From assembly GCA_024277605.1 (NCBI GenBank), contig JAJRUU010000180.1:1-12552 (forward strand): a stretch of DNA of 12,552 nucleotides, written 5' to 3'. The DNA comes from a bacterium. Lineage in GTDB: Bacteria; SZUA-182; SZUA-191; JAJRXT01. This document shows, piece by piece, positions 1 through 6,203 of the stretch. Position 1 is the stretch's first letter. Every line of letters starts with the position of its first letter. The position numbers and the translations under genes are program-made. The notes below the pieces were generated by a model that saw only the letters and a program-made list of their open reading frames with translations, did no database searches and was not told where the DNA came from.

Positions 1-60
1 AAGTGACGGCGGTAACAAATAAGGCGTCTCCCGGTCGGTCAGTATAAATTTAACACTCAT
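1..60 (-). CDS. IS1182-family transposase, N-terminal 20 residues (partial)
   Basis: The minus strand from 60 reads MSVKFILTDRETPYLLPPSL and continues off the left edge. The TPYLLPPSL stretch is the usual N-terminal signature of IS1182-family DDE transposases, which continue with a D-W-L-P-x-x-H segment not visible here. The start at 60 is preceded by a weak AAAAG purine run. An overlapping earlier ATG at 74 stops after a few codons. Family membership rests on this short stretch and on the inverted end sequence at 124-139. Confidence 0.7.
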   Translation of the reverse strand, partial: MSVKFILTDRETPYLLPPSL

Positions 61-97
61 CTTTTGGCCCCTTCATGGCAAAGATTTATTTCCGACC

Positions 98-103
98 ATT
101 ATA
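98..103 (-). promoter_or_regulatory. -10-like TATAAT box for the IS transposase
   Basis: The minus strand reads TATGGTATAATGG here, a perfect TATAAT preceded by TATGG. It lies about 40 bases before the transposase start, just inside the IS end. No good -35 is visible, so this would be a weak promoter. Confidence 0.4.
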
Positions 104-134
104 CCATATTCTGCTGCTAAAGTCCGACAGACTC

Positions 135-1280
135 CTAGTTTGTCTTTTTTGTTACTCCTGCTATTTCACTATGATTCAGACCGTCATTTTTTTTTAAGGT
201 TTTTAAAAACACCTCTACCAAAAGCGGATCAAATTGAGTTCCGGCACACCGCTTGAGCTCCTGTTGGGCTTCGACGTGCGTCATGGTTTTATTACGATAG
301 GGCCTGTCAGAGGTTATTGCATCGTATGAATCGGCAATGGCGATAATCCTGCCCCCTAAGGGGATGGATTCCCCCGCCAAACCATAAGGATAACCATTAC
401 CTGCAAATCGTTCGTGGTGGTGCAGGATATAGGCTTTTATATTTTCAATATTGTTTAAGGGCTTGATTAAATCTACTCCCTTTTCCGGATGCTGCTTAAT
501 AATCTCCCAATCCCTGGAGTTAAGCCGTTTTTTCTTAAGTATTGTGCTGCTATTTATCCCCAGCTTGCCTATATCATGTAGATAGGCGGCAAGCTGAATT
601 TCTTCCTTCTCCGCCGCCATAAGCTTTAAACTTTCAGCAATGAGCAAACTGTAAAATGATACCCGTTCCGAATGACCGTAAGTATATGGGTCTTTACTTT
701 CCAGGGTTAAGCTGAGCACCTTGGCAAATTCCAGATAATCTTTATACTTTTTGGTCTGCAAATGCGGCTCTTGCATAAAATGTTCGCTTATTATCCGGGC
801 CAGTTTAAGTAACAATTGCTTCTCTTGAGCCGGATCAGCAGCCGCTTCATCAGCTATTTCGGAATTTACTTGCATCAACTCGCAAAATATGTCTTTTAGC
901 TGAAGATTTAAATTCCGCTTCTCAGCCGCCGCCATAGTTACAGAAATGATATTGCTCAGGCGAAATGGTTTCGGAATATATCCCGTAACTCCGCACAAGA
1001 AGTCCTTTAAGGTCGTATCCGCATTGTTTTCTCCCGAAATAATCACAATTTCAATATAGGGATCATGATGCTTAATGGCCTTAAGCGTTTCTATCGGTTG
1101 AATGTCGTTAAAGCTCAGATCCAGGATTACCACATCGAGCGTATCTTTATAGGCCAACTCCAGTACTTGCCGGCTATTATCTGATACAGAAATCTTATAA
1201 CTGGTCTCAAGAATTCTGTTTAACGTATCCCGGTCTTGCACATCACCAACAACGATTAATACCTCTGTCTCTTTTGCCAT
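135..1280 (-). CDS. Response regulator with HD-GYP domain (probable c-di-GMP phosphodiesterase)
   Basis: This 381-residue protein has an N-terminal receiver domain (about 5-125; phosphoacceptor D54 in ILDLSF, KPF lysine loop) followed by an HD-GYP domain (about 180-365). The HD-GYP signatures are complete: HDIGK with H235 and D236, HPEKG, HHHERF, GNGYP (GYP at 296-298) and ADSYDAITSDRPYR. Members of this family hydrolyse c-di-GMP to pGpG or GMP using a di- or tri-metal centre in the cytoplasm. The usual acidic pair of the receiver is reduced to GD (G12-D13), which may weaken Mg2+ binding and phosphorylation. ATG 1280 has a GGAG ten bases upstream. The stop TAG is supplied by the adjacent IS end, so the last residues may not be original. 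It is the last gene of a minus-strand cluster, separated from the Roadblock gene by mobile repeat copy A. Confidence 0.9.
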   Translation of the reverse strand: MAKETEVLIVVGDVQDRDTLNRILETSYKISVSDNSRQVLELAYKDTLDVVILDLSFNDIQPIETLKAIKHHDPYIEIVIISGENNADTTLKDFLCGVTGYIPKPFRLSNIISVTMAAAEKRNLNLQLKDIFCELMQVNSEIADEAAADPAQEKQLLLKLARIISEHFMQEPHLQTKKYKDYLEFAKVLSLTLESKDPYTYGHSERVSFYSLLIAESLKLMAAEKEEIQLAAYLHDIGKLGINSSTILKKKRLNSRDWEIIKQHPEKGVDLIKPLNNIENIKAYILHHHERFAGNGYPYGLAGESIPLGGRIIAIADSYDAITSDRPYRNKTMTHVEAQQELKRCAGTQFDPLLVEVFLKTLKKNDGLNHSEIAGVTKKTN

Positions 1281-1301
1281 AATAATTTATCTCCATTGTA
1301 A

Positions 1302-1473
1302 CCCGAAAAATTCGGGTCTTGTTATGAGCAGATCAATATTTAGTTGAAAAATATAAATTTATCAGCTTCCTGATCAGCCGCCTCGGGCAAACAAAGTTTT
1401 ATAGGACGTTGGCTTTAGATCCGATACAAAAGGGAATCTGGCAAATCATATATAAACTTATGAATAGATCGGG
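1302..1473. mobile_element. MITE-like repeat, copy A (long form, 172 bp)
   Basis: The copy begins with the palindrome CCCGAAAAATTCGGG (1302-1316) and ends with AATAGATCGGG (to 1473), giving CCCGA...TCGGG termini. The perfect direct repeat TGTAA flanks both sides (1297-1301 and 1474-1478), as expected for a target-site duplication. It shares the end palindrome, an internal block (TCTTGTTATG, ATATTTAGTTGAAAA, TTTATCAG, GGGCAAACAAAGTTTTA) and the right end with copy B. It lies between the Roadblock gene and the HD-GYP gene and is the most diverged copy in its right half. Confidence 0.75.
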
Positions 1474-1493
1474 TGTAATGGCCCCGGTGTTTG

Positions 1494-1877
1494 TTATACG
1501 AGGCAGCTGTGCTCCATATCCTGTTGCAGCGATTCTGCCGCCCGTTCCAGCTCCAGAATGGCCTTCCCCACATTTCCGTCCGTTTTTATGATCAGCAGGC
1601 AGAAAAACCTGGGGGGACTGCCAATAGGAAAAAGAAACACCTTAAACTTAGCAGTGTACAGATTTATATAGTAAAGCCTCCCGGACTCAACCTCATTCAC
1701 CAGCTGCATGACATCCTTCAGCACGTCGGTGAGTTCGGCTGCCGTCAACAAGCCATTTTTTTCCGGCTTAGCCGGATCGAAGCTCAAGTGCACCCCATTT
1801 AACCCAATTATTCCACTGGAGACATAATCACGGATTAAGTTATCCCTGATATCATGCAGTACATCCTCAAATTTCAT
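1494..1877 (-). CDS. Stand-alone Roadblock/LC7-like protein
   Basis: This small protein (about 127 residues from the chosen start) has no signal peptide or membrane segment. Its pattern is Roadblock/LC7-like: an N-terminal helix, a GIIGLNGVHLSF strand, a long helix (TDVLKDVMQLVNEV), then YYINLYTAKFKVFLFPI and FFCLLII strands and a C-terminal helix (GKAILELERAAESL). Bacterial relatives such as MglB control small Ras-like GTPases or act as dimeric scaffolds. Start choice: ATG 1892 has no ribosome site, whereas GGGAGA at 1890-1885 is well placed for ATG 1880 or 1877. The gene overlaps the end of the receiver-Roadblock gene (stop at 1867), so the two are probably translationally coupled. The assignment is from fold pattern only. 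Confidence 0.65.
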   Translation of the reverse strand: MKFEDVLHDIRDNLIRDYVSSGIIGLNGVHLSFDPAKPEKNGLLTAAELTDVLKDVMQLVNEVESGRLYYINLYTAKFKVFLFPIGSPPRFFCLLIIKTDGNVGKAILELERAAESLQQDMEHSCLV

Positions 1878-2709
1878 CATCCTGTCTCCCATTGGCTTTT
1901 ATCTTCAGGGCGTTGGCAATTTTTAGCGTAAGATGTTCCATAAGGTATAACGCCTTACCAAACCCCAGCTCCTTCTCAATCAATGAATATAGAAACAATT
2001 GCTGATCGCTAAGGCAGTGCAGCAAAACATAGTGCTTTTCAGTAGATATAACGATAAACTCCAATTGACCGAAAGTTAATTTCCGGCACACCTCCCCCGT
2101 TTGTCTCACCAAGCCGCTGGAGAGCAAATCCTTATGATCGCTTGGAACCATATCAATCCCTACTTGAAAGACAATATCTCCCTGTAGGGCATTCAGTTTG
2201 ATAAATATTATTTCCTCTATATCTTGTGAATATTTAGAAAGCACATCTGTTACTGAGACAGGGGGGCCAACCTGATAGCTTGGCGCTTCCTGGGGTTGAA
2301 TCAGTTTCCCCATTTCCCCCAACACCTCTCCGATTACCTGAATCATAACCCCCATGCCAAACGGCTTTTCAATATAACGCAAGGCCCCTTTTTCCCGAGC
2401 CATGCGTTTATCGTCATCCGAGCCATAGGCCGTCATCGCTATAAAACCTATTTGCGGACAATGCTCTTTTACCTCATCTAATAGCTCAAAACCACTTTTA
2501 CCGGTCATCTTGATGTCTGACACAATAAGGTCGATGTTGCTGGTTTCCTCAAGTATCTGTAGGGCTTCTTCACTGCTATTAGCACAAATCACCTTGTATT
2601 GCTTATTCATCGCAAGATTCTTGGATATACTCCACGTCAGGGTTTCTTCGTCGTCAACAATTAATATGGTTTTTCTGTTGTTGTCTTGTTGTTTGTTTTT
2701 ATCAATCAT
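1867..2709 (-). CDS. Response regulator with C-terminal Roadblock-like domain
   Basis: This 280-residue protein starts with a complete receiver domain (about 13-135): acidic pair D19-D20, phosphoacceptor D65 in IVSDIKM, AMTAYG with the conserved Thr, and the EKPF lysine. A linker follows, then a domain at about 150-275 whose pattern (DHKDLLSSGLVRQTGEVCRK, LEFIVIST, HYVLLHCL, then a GKALYLMEHLTLKIANAL helix) resembles Roadblock/LC7. There is no DNA-binding or enzymatic output domain. The output is therefore probably protein interaction, most simply with the overlapping Roadblock protein encoded next, making a phosphorylation-controlled Roadblock pair. ATG 2709 has a weak GGTG ribosome site. 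A perfect sigma-54 promoter lies about 80 bases upstream, at 2806-2791. The receiver call is firm; the tail domain is tentative. Confidence 0.8.
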   Translation of the reverse strand: MIDKNKQQDNNRKTILIVDDEETLTWSISKNLAMNKQYKVICANSSEEALQILEETSNIDLIVSDIKMTGKSGFELLDEVKEHCPQIGFIAMTAYGSDDDKRMAREKGALRYIEKPFGMGVMIQVIGEVLGEMGKLIQPQEAPSYQVGPPVSVTDVLSKYSQDIEEIIFIKLNALQGDIVFQVGIDMVPSDHKDLLSSGLVRQTGEVCRKLTFGQLEFIVISTEKHYVLLHCLSDQQLFLYSLIEKELGFGKALYLMEHLTLKIANALKIKANGRQDDEI

Positions 2710-2790
2710 TGTAATTCACCAGCTGAATGTGTTTAGGCTTTGGCTCCCCTGGGCTAATTTCTGGAAGCTTCTATTCTGCTTTTAGGTTTT

Positions 2791-2806
2791 AGCAAAGAGC
2801 ATGCCA
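2791..2806 (-). promoter_or_regulatory. Sigma-54 (-24/-12) promoter of the receiver-Roadblock/HD-GYP cluster
   Basis: The minus strand reads TGGCATGCTCTTTGCT. It matches every fixed position of the sigma-54 consensus TGGCAYRN4TTGCW, with correct spacing between the GG and GC elements. Transcription would start near 2780 and give a leader of about 70 bases before ATG 2709. Confidence 0.75.
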
Positions 2807-2836
2807 TGCTGGTATATTGCGGTATTATGCTAAACA

Positions 2837-2849
2837 TAACAGCTGGTTA
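2837..2849. promoter_or_regulatory. Possible activator dyad TAACAGCTGGTTA
   Basis: Arms TAAC and GTTA surround AGCTG. The site lies about 30-45 bases upstream of the sigma-54 promoter at 2806-2791, nearer than typical enhancer sites. Its role is speculative. Confidence 0.2.
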
Positions 2850-2947
2850 TATGTTGCTTGATCGCACAATCAGGTGAACATAAAACTTAATTTAAAACAT
2901 AAAAGCCGTTTGATTCTTAAACAGAAAACCTAAAACTGAACATTTAG

Positions 2948-3121
2948 CCCGAAAAATTCGGGTCTTGTTATGGGCGAATCGATATTTAGTTGAAAATTAT
3001 AAATTTATCAGTCTCCTATTCCTATCCCCTTGGGCAAACAAAGTTTTATTGGACGTTGGCTCATAAGCCTTATCTCACGGGATGTCTTGCAAACCCAGTC
3101 TGAATTTATGAATAGATCGGG
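2948..3121. mobile_element. MITE-like repeat, copy B (long form, 174 bp)
   Basis: The end palindrome CCCGAAAAATTCGGG is at 2948-2962 and the other end, TTTATGAATAGATCGGG, runs to 3121. The internal block matches copy A (TTATGRGC, ATATTTAGTTGAAAA, ATAAATTTATCAG, GGGCAAACAAAGTTTTA). The right half matches copies C and D (GGACGTTGGCTCATAAGCC, GATGTCTTGC, AACCCAG). The flanks TTTAG and ATAAG do not form a clean duplication. The copy ends only 14 bases before the pilin sigma-54 promoter and separates it from upstream sequence. Confidence 0.75.
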
Positions 3122-3135
3122 ATAAGTAACTGCTT

Positions 3136-3151
3136 TGGCATTTATTATGCA
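3136..3151 (+). promoter_or_regulatory. Near-consensus sigma-54 promoter of the pilin gene
   Basis: TGGCATTTATTATGCA has the invariant GG and GC pairs at the right spacing and matches ten of twelve fixed consensus positions. The mismatches are T for R at position 7 and A for T at position 12. It lies 70 bases before the pilin ATG, much like the other two sigma-54 sites in the window. Sigma-54 control is classical for type IV pilins in other bacteria. Confidence 0.5.
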
Positions 3152-3221
3152 CCAGATAAAACGCAGTATGTGTACTCGATTTTTGTGGAAATTAACTGAT
3201 TTTGCGGGGTTGTAATAAAAG

Positions 3222-3665
3222 ATGTCGACTTTTAAATCCAAGACCCTGGCTAAAGCGGATGGTTTTACCCTGCTTGAACTGCTAATTGTAGTGGTTATAA
3301 TAGGCCTTTTAGCCGCGGTGGGCTTTCCTGTCTATACCAGATACATAACCAGCGCTAAAGCCGCTGAAGCACATCAGATGTTGTCAAGTGTGATTACCCA
3401 CTATAAAAGTTATCAGCGGGCTCATGGGAGAGGCCCGGAGGGGGGGAATTGTGACACTACTGCCTTAGATGGCGAGTGGATTGATGAGGTAATAGGTGAT
3501 AAAAACCAATACTTCGAGTTCTATTACTATAACATTTTTGGCTGGGATTTTTTCCGCGTCAGGGGTAAAGCCTCCCCCTTTACCACAAATGACCAAATGT
3601 TTTACTTTCCCAATACCAATATCTGGTTAACCACTGGTAGGCTGAGAGACATACAAGCTGAATAA
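3222..3665 (+). CDS. Type IV pilin-like protein (prepilin-type N-terminus)
   Basis: This 147-residue protein has a class III signal: a 14-residue basic leader ending in G14, then the mature N-terminus FTLLELLIVVVIIGLLAAV with F at +1 and E at +5. A prepilin peptidase should cut after G14 and N-methylate F15. The hydrophobic helix anchors the subunit in the membrane before assembly and forms the pilus core afterwards. The globular part has a single cysteine (in GGNCDTT) and is very rich in aromatics, with ten of fifteen residues aromatic in YFEFYYYNIFGWDFF. ATG 3222 follows an in-frame TAA (3216-3218), and the ribosome site (GGGG at 3206-3209) is weak. It stands alone, with no assembly ATPase, platform or peptidase gene nearby, so it may be a major pilin, minor pilin or pseudopilin. 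A palindrome at 3681 may end its transcript. Confidence 0.85.
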   Translation: MSTFKSKTLAKADGFTLLELLIVVVIIGLLAAVGFPVYTRYITSAKAAEAHQMLSSVITHYKSYQRAHGRGPEGGNCDTTALDGEWIDEVIGDKNQYFEFYYYNIFGWDFFRVRGKASPFTTNDQMFYFPNTNIWLTTGRLRDIQAE

Positions 3666-3680
3666 TAATGCGCCAGTCGG

Positions 3681-3695
3681 CCCGAATTTTTCGGG
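3681..3695. repeat. Solo palindrome CCCGAATTTTTCGGG, possible pilin terminator
   Basis: This is the same 15-base palindrome found at the end of each MITE-like copy, here with none of the rest of the element. It folds into a 6-bp stem with a 3-base loop, is followed by TTTAATT, and lies 16 bases past the pilin stop. It may be a weak intrinsic terminator, a remnant left after loss of an element, or the source of the repeat end. Confidence 0.5.
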
Positions 3696-3846
3696 TTTAA
3701 TTGCTAATATGTTCCATTATTCCAAGCCATATATGGCATAAAGTATACTTAGCACACTCCACCGCTTACAAAGCCCCGGTGTTGTATTATATTTTTCACT
3801 AGAAATATAGGCGGAAAATCTAATTCTCAGCTTATAAGTCAATGGA

Positions 3847-3875
3847 TTGACTTTGCTAATCGCTTAGTGTAACAT
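3847..3875 (+). promoter_or_regulatory. Sigma-70-type promoter of galU-lon
   Basis: TTGACT (3847-3852) and TAACAT (3870-3875) are separated by exactly 17 bases. The start would be near 3882, about 40 bases before galU. It is the best housekeeping promoter in the 254-base gap after the pilin gene. Confidence 0.5.
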
Positions 3876-3919
3876 ACGCCATAGTCTAAGGTTAATCTTA
3901 TGCGTGAAAGGAGGGCATA

Positions 3920-4792
3920 TTGAAAATAAAGAAGGCTGTCTTCCCGGCTGCCGGGCTGGGCACCCGTTTCTTACCAGCTACCAAAGCTTCCCCCAAGGAA
4001 ATGCTGCCGGTGGTGGATAAACCCATCATCCAGTATGTGGTGGAAGAAGCGGTAAGATCAGGGGTGGATAATGTCATTATGGTAACCGGCAGGGGCAAGC
4101 GAGCGATTGAAGACCACTTTGATAAATCTTTTGAGCTGGAGTATGAGCTGGAACGTAAGGGCAAGTTGGATTTATTGAAAAAAATCAGAAAAATAGCCAA
4201 GTTGGCGTACTTGTCTTATGTGCGCCAGAAAGAAGCCTTAGGCTTGGGACATGCTATTCTCGTCGCTAAAAATCTAGTGGATGATGAACCGTTTGCTGTG
4301 TTATTGGGAGATGATCTGGTATATTCTAAAATACCTTGTTTAAAACAGTTGATCAATGTATATAATAAATATAAATGTTCGGTTTTAGCAGTTGAACGAG
4401 TACCCAGGGAGCAGATTCACAGCTACGGAGTAATCGGGGGGACTCATATTGAAGATAACATATATCAGGTAGACGAGCTGGTAGAGAAGCCATCCCCGGC
4501 ACGTGCTCCGTCTAATCTGGCGATCATCGGACGCTATGTGCTGACTCCTCGGATATTTAAAGCATTGGAAAAAACTCAACCCGATCAGGGAGGTGAAATC
4601 CAACTTACCAATGCACTTAAGATTTTGAAGGCAAAAGAACCTATATATGCATGTGAATTTGTGGGTAAGCGCTACGATGCCGGCGATAAATTGGGCTTTT
4701 TACAGGCAACTGTAGAATATGCTCTACGAAGGCCCGATTTAGCCTCCAAATTCAAAGCGTATTTAAAAGACCTGGATGTTAACTTAATATAA
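3920..4792 (+). CDS. galU: UTP--glucose-1-phosphate uridylyltransferase
   Basis: This 290-residue cytoplasmic nucleotidyltransferase makes UDP-glucose from UTP and glucose-1-phosphate, the precursor for cell-surface glycans and glycolipids. The N-terminal nucleotide-binding signature is intact: AAGLGTRFLPATKASPKEML (about 10-29; G12, G14, T15, R16) followed by PVVDKPIIQYVVEEA. LLGDDLVY (metal-binding aspartates), VEKP, GGEIQLTNAL and KRYDAGDK are also present. The length is normal for bacterial GalU. The start is TTG at 3920, with a very strong ribosome site (AAAGGAGGG at 3908-3915) at ideal spacing. It lies 28 bases upstream of lon and probably shares its transcript. Confidence 0.95.
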   Translation: MKIKKAVFPAAGLGTRFLPATKASPKEMLPVVDKPIIQYVVEEAVRSGVDNVIMVTGRGKRAIEDHFDKSFELEYELERKGKLDLLKKIRKIAKLAYLSYVRQKEALGLGHAILVAKNLVDDEPFAVLLGDDLVYSKIPCLKQLINVYNKYKCSVLAVERVPREQIHSYGVIGGTHIEDNIYQVDELVEKPSPARAPSNLAIIGRYVLTPRIFKALEKTQPDQGGEIQLTNALKILKAKEPIYACEFVGKRYDAGDKLGFLQATVEYALRRPDLASKFKAYLKDLDVNLI

Positions 4793-4820
4793 AACCTCCT
4801 GCTTGTAAGGGGCACTTATT

Positions 4821-6203
4821 GTGAGCGCAGAAGATATAAACGAAAATGACGAGATAGACTTCACCAATGGCGAACAGGGAGAAATAGGGCTACCGGTTGA
4901 GTTGCCCCTCCTTGCCATCCGCGATATCGTAGTTTACCCGTATACTATCCTGCCTTTGTTTGTAGGCCGCGAAAAATCGGTCAAAGCGGTAGAACATGCC
5001 CTGACCAAAGGCCGGATTATATTTCTGGTAACTCAGAAAGCCCCAAACATAGACCATCCAGAGCCGGAACAGCTTTATAAATTTGGTACCATATCCATGA
5101 TTATGCGCCTGCTAAAGCTCCCGGACGGTCGGGTTAAGATATTGATTCAAGGTTTAATGCGGGCTGAATTAATAGAATATATTCATACCGATCCCTTTTA
5201 TAAGGTAAGAGTAAATAAGATCCCAGAGATACAGGCCGATGAGATAAGCTCGGAGACGGAAGCCTTGATGCGTGCCATTCGTTCACAGTTAGAAGAAGCC
5301 ATATCTCTGGGGAAAACTATTATGCCCGATGTAGTGGTGATTGCCAACAACATTTCTGACCCGGGACGGTTGGCTGATCTGGTGATCTCTAATATGAACA
5401 TGAAAACCGAAAACAGTCAAAGGATATTGGAAACCACGGATGCCCTAAAGCGGCTGCGGCAGGTAAGTGAGCTTCTGTCCAAAGAGATAGAAGTGTTGAA
5501 TATGCAGCATAAGATTATGGTGCATGCCAAGGATGAAATAGACAAGAGTCAGCGGGAATACTTCCTGCGCCAGCAATTAAAGGCTATTCAGCAGGAACTC
5601 GGCGAGACGGATGAGCGAACGGAAGAGATCACTGAACTCCGGCGCAAAATCAAAGAAGCCAAAATGCCGGAATTGGCGGGGAAAGAGGCCGAAAAGCAAC
5701 TAAACCGCTTATCACGCATGCACCCTGATGCGGCTGAGTCCGGTATGGTGCATAATTATATAGATTGGCTGCTGGAGTTACCCTGGAGTGATGCTACCGA
5801 AGACAACCTGGACATCAAACAGGCTCAAGCTGTATTGGATGAAGATCATTATGACCTGAAAAAGGTAAAGGAACGGATTTTGGAATACCTGGCAGTGCGT
5901 AAGCTCCAGCCGAAGATGAAAGGCCCTATTCTGTGTTTTGTGGGCCCTCCGGGGGTGGGGAAGACCTCGCTGGGTAAATCAATTGCCCGTGCCCTGGGAC
6001 GCAAGTTTGTACGCATTTCCCTGGGGGGAGTGAGGGATGAGGCTGAAATCAGGGGCCATCGCCGCACATATATCGGTTCTATGCCGGGACGGATTATTCA
6101 GGGCTTAAAACAAGCCGGCTCCAATAATCCGGTGTTCATGATGGATGAGGTTGATAAAGTAGGCGCTGATTTTCGCGGCGATCCGTCAGCCGCACTGCTG
6201 TAA
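4821..6203 (+). CDS. lon: ATP-dependent Lon protease, N-terminal part (ends at premature TAA)
   Basis: This is the first 460 residues of LonA, a cytoplasmic AAA+ serine protease. It contains the LON substrate-binding domain (about 24-215, from LPLLAIRDIVVYPYTILPLFVGR), the helical middle with coiled coil, Walker A GPPGVGKTS (374-382) and Walker B VFMMDEVDK (about 437-445). Translation stops at TAA (6201-6203) in place of the glutamate in the conserved A-L-L-E-V-L-D-P-E-Q segment. The product would lack sensor 1, the arginine finger and the whole protease domain, so it should be inactive alone. GTG 4821 has AAGGGG eight bases upstream. If the stop is real, this plus 6204-7250 is a lon pseudogene. 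The rest of the frame is clean and fully conserved, which points to a very recent mutation, a sequencing error, or readthrough. Confidence 0.85.
   Translation: MSAEDINENDEIDFTNGEQGEIGLPVELPLLAIRDIVVYPYTILPLFVGREKSVKAVEHALTKGRIIFLVTQKAPNIDHPEPEQLYKFGTISMIMRLLKLPDGRVKILIQGLMRAELIEYIHTDPFYKVRVNKIPEIQADEISSETEALMRAIRSQLEEAISLGKTIMPDVVVIANNISDPGRLADLVISNMNMKTENSQRILETTDALKRLRQVSELLSKEIEVLNMQHKIMVHAKDEIDKSQREYFLRQQLKAIQQELGETDERTEEITELRRKIKEAKMPELAGKEAEKQLNRLSRMHPDAAESGMVHNYIDWLLELPWSDATEDNLDIKQAQAVLDEDHYDLKKVKERILEYLAVRKLQPKMKGPILCFVGPPGVGKTSLGKSIARALGRKFVRISLGGVRDEAEIRGHRRTYIGSMPGRIIQGLKQAGSNNPVFMMDEVDKVGADFRGDPSAALL
6201..6203 (+). other. In-frame TAA replacing a conserved Lon glutamate codon
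   Basis: The reading frame is CTG CTG TAA GTG CTC GAT CCT. Lon proteins have Glu here, so a single G-to-T change from GAA explains it. No frameshift is involved: the frame is open for 460 codons before and 348 after. TAA is not a selenocysteine or pyrrolysine codon. Confidence 0.9.

Larger units (their letters stand above)
1..139 (-). mobile_element. IS1182-type insertion sequence, 5' end, truncated by the window edge
   Basis: Read on the minus strand, the element starts with the end sequence ACTAGGAGTCTGTCGG (139-124). A TATAAT -10-like box follows (103-98) and then a transposase start at 60. The same 16-base end, in inverted orientation, is at 12469-12484 at the other edge of the window. 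The transposase N-terminus identifies the family. The stop codon TAG of the neighbouring HD-GYP gene lies inside this terminal sequence, so the element may have clipped that gene. The rest of the IS lies outside the window. Confidence 0.75.
2710..3221. other. 512-base divergent regulatory region between Roadblock cluster and pilin
   Basis: No convincing gene lies here. The region holds, from left to right, the minus-strand sigma-54 promoter (2791-2806), a TAACAGCTGGTTA near-palindrome (2837-2849), an AT-rich stretch (about 2878-2940), mobile repeat copy B (2948-3121), and a near-consensus plus-strand sigma-54 promoter (3136-3151). The distances suit shared upstream activator sites serving both directions, but no repeated activator motif could be identified by eye. 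Confidence 0.6.

Noticed and set aside
3008..3241. 77-codon minus-strand frame upstream of the pilin
   Set aside because: Most of it is translation of repeat copy B and it overlaps the pilin promoter and start.
4795..4812. Anti-ribosome-site hairpin before lon (CCTCCT against AAGGGG)
   Set aside because: Only about five pairs including a G-U can form, too weak to claim a translational switch.
6201..6203. Recoding of the lon stop as selenocysteine or pyrrolysine
   Set aside because: The codon is TAA, not TGA or TAG, and the expected residue is Glu.
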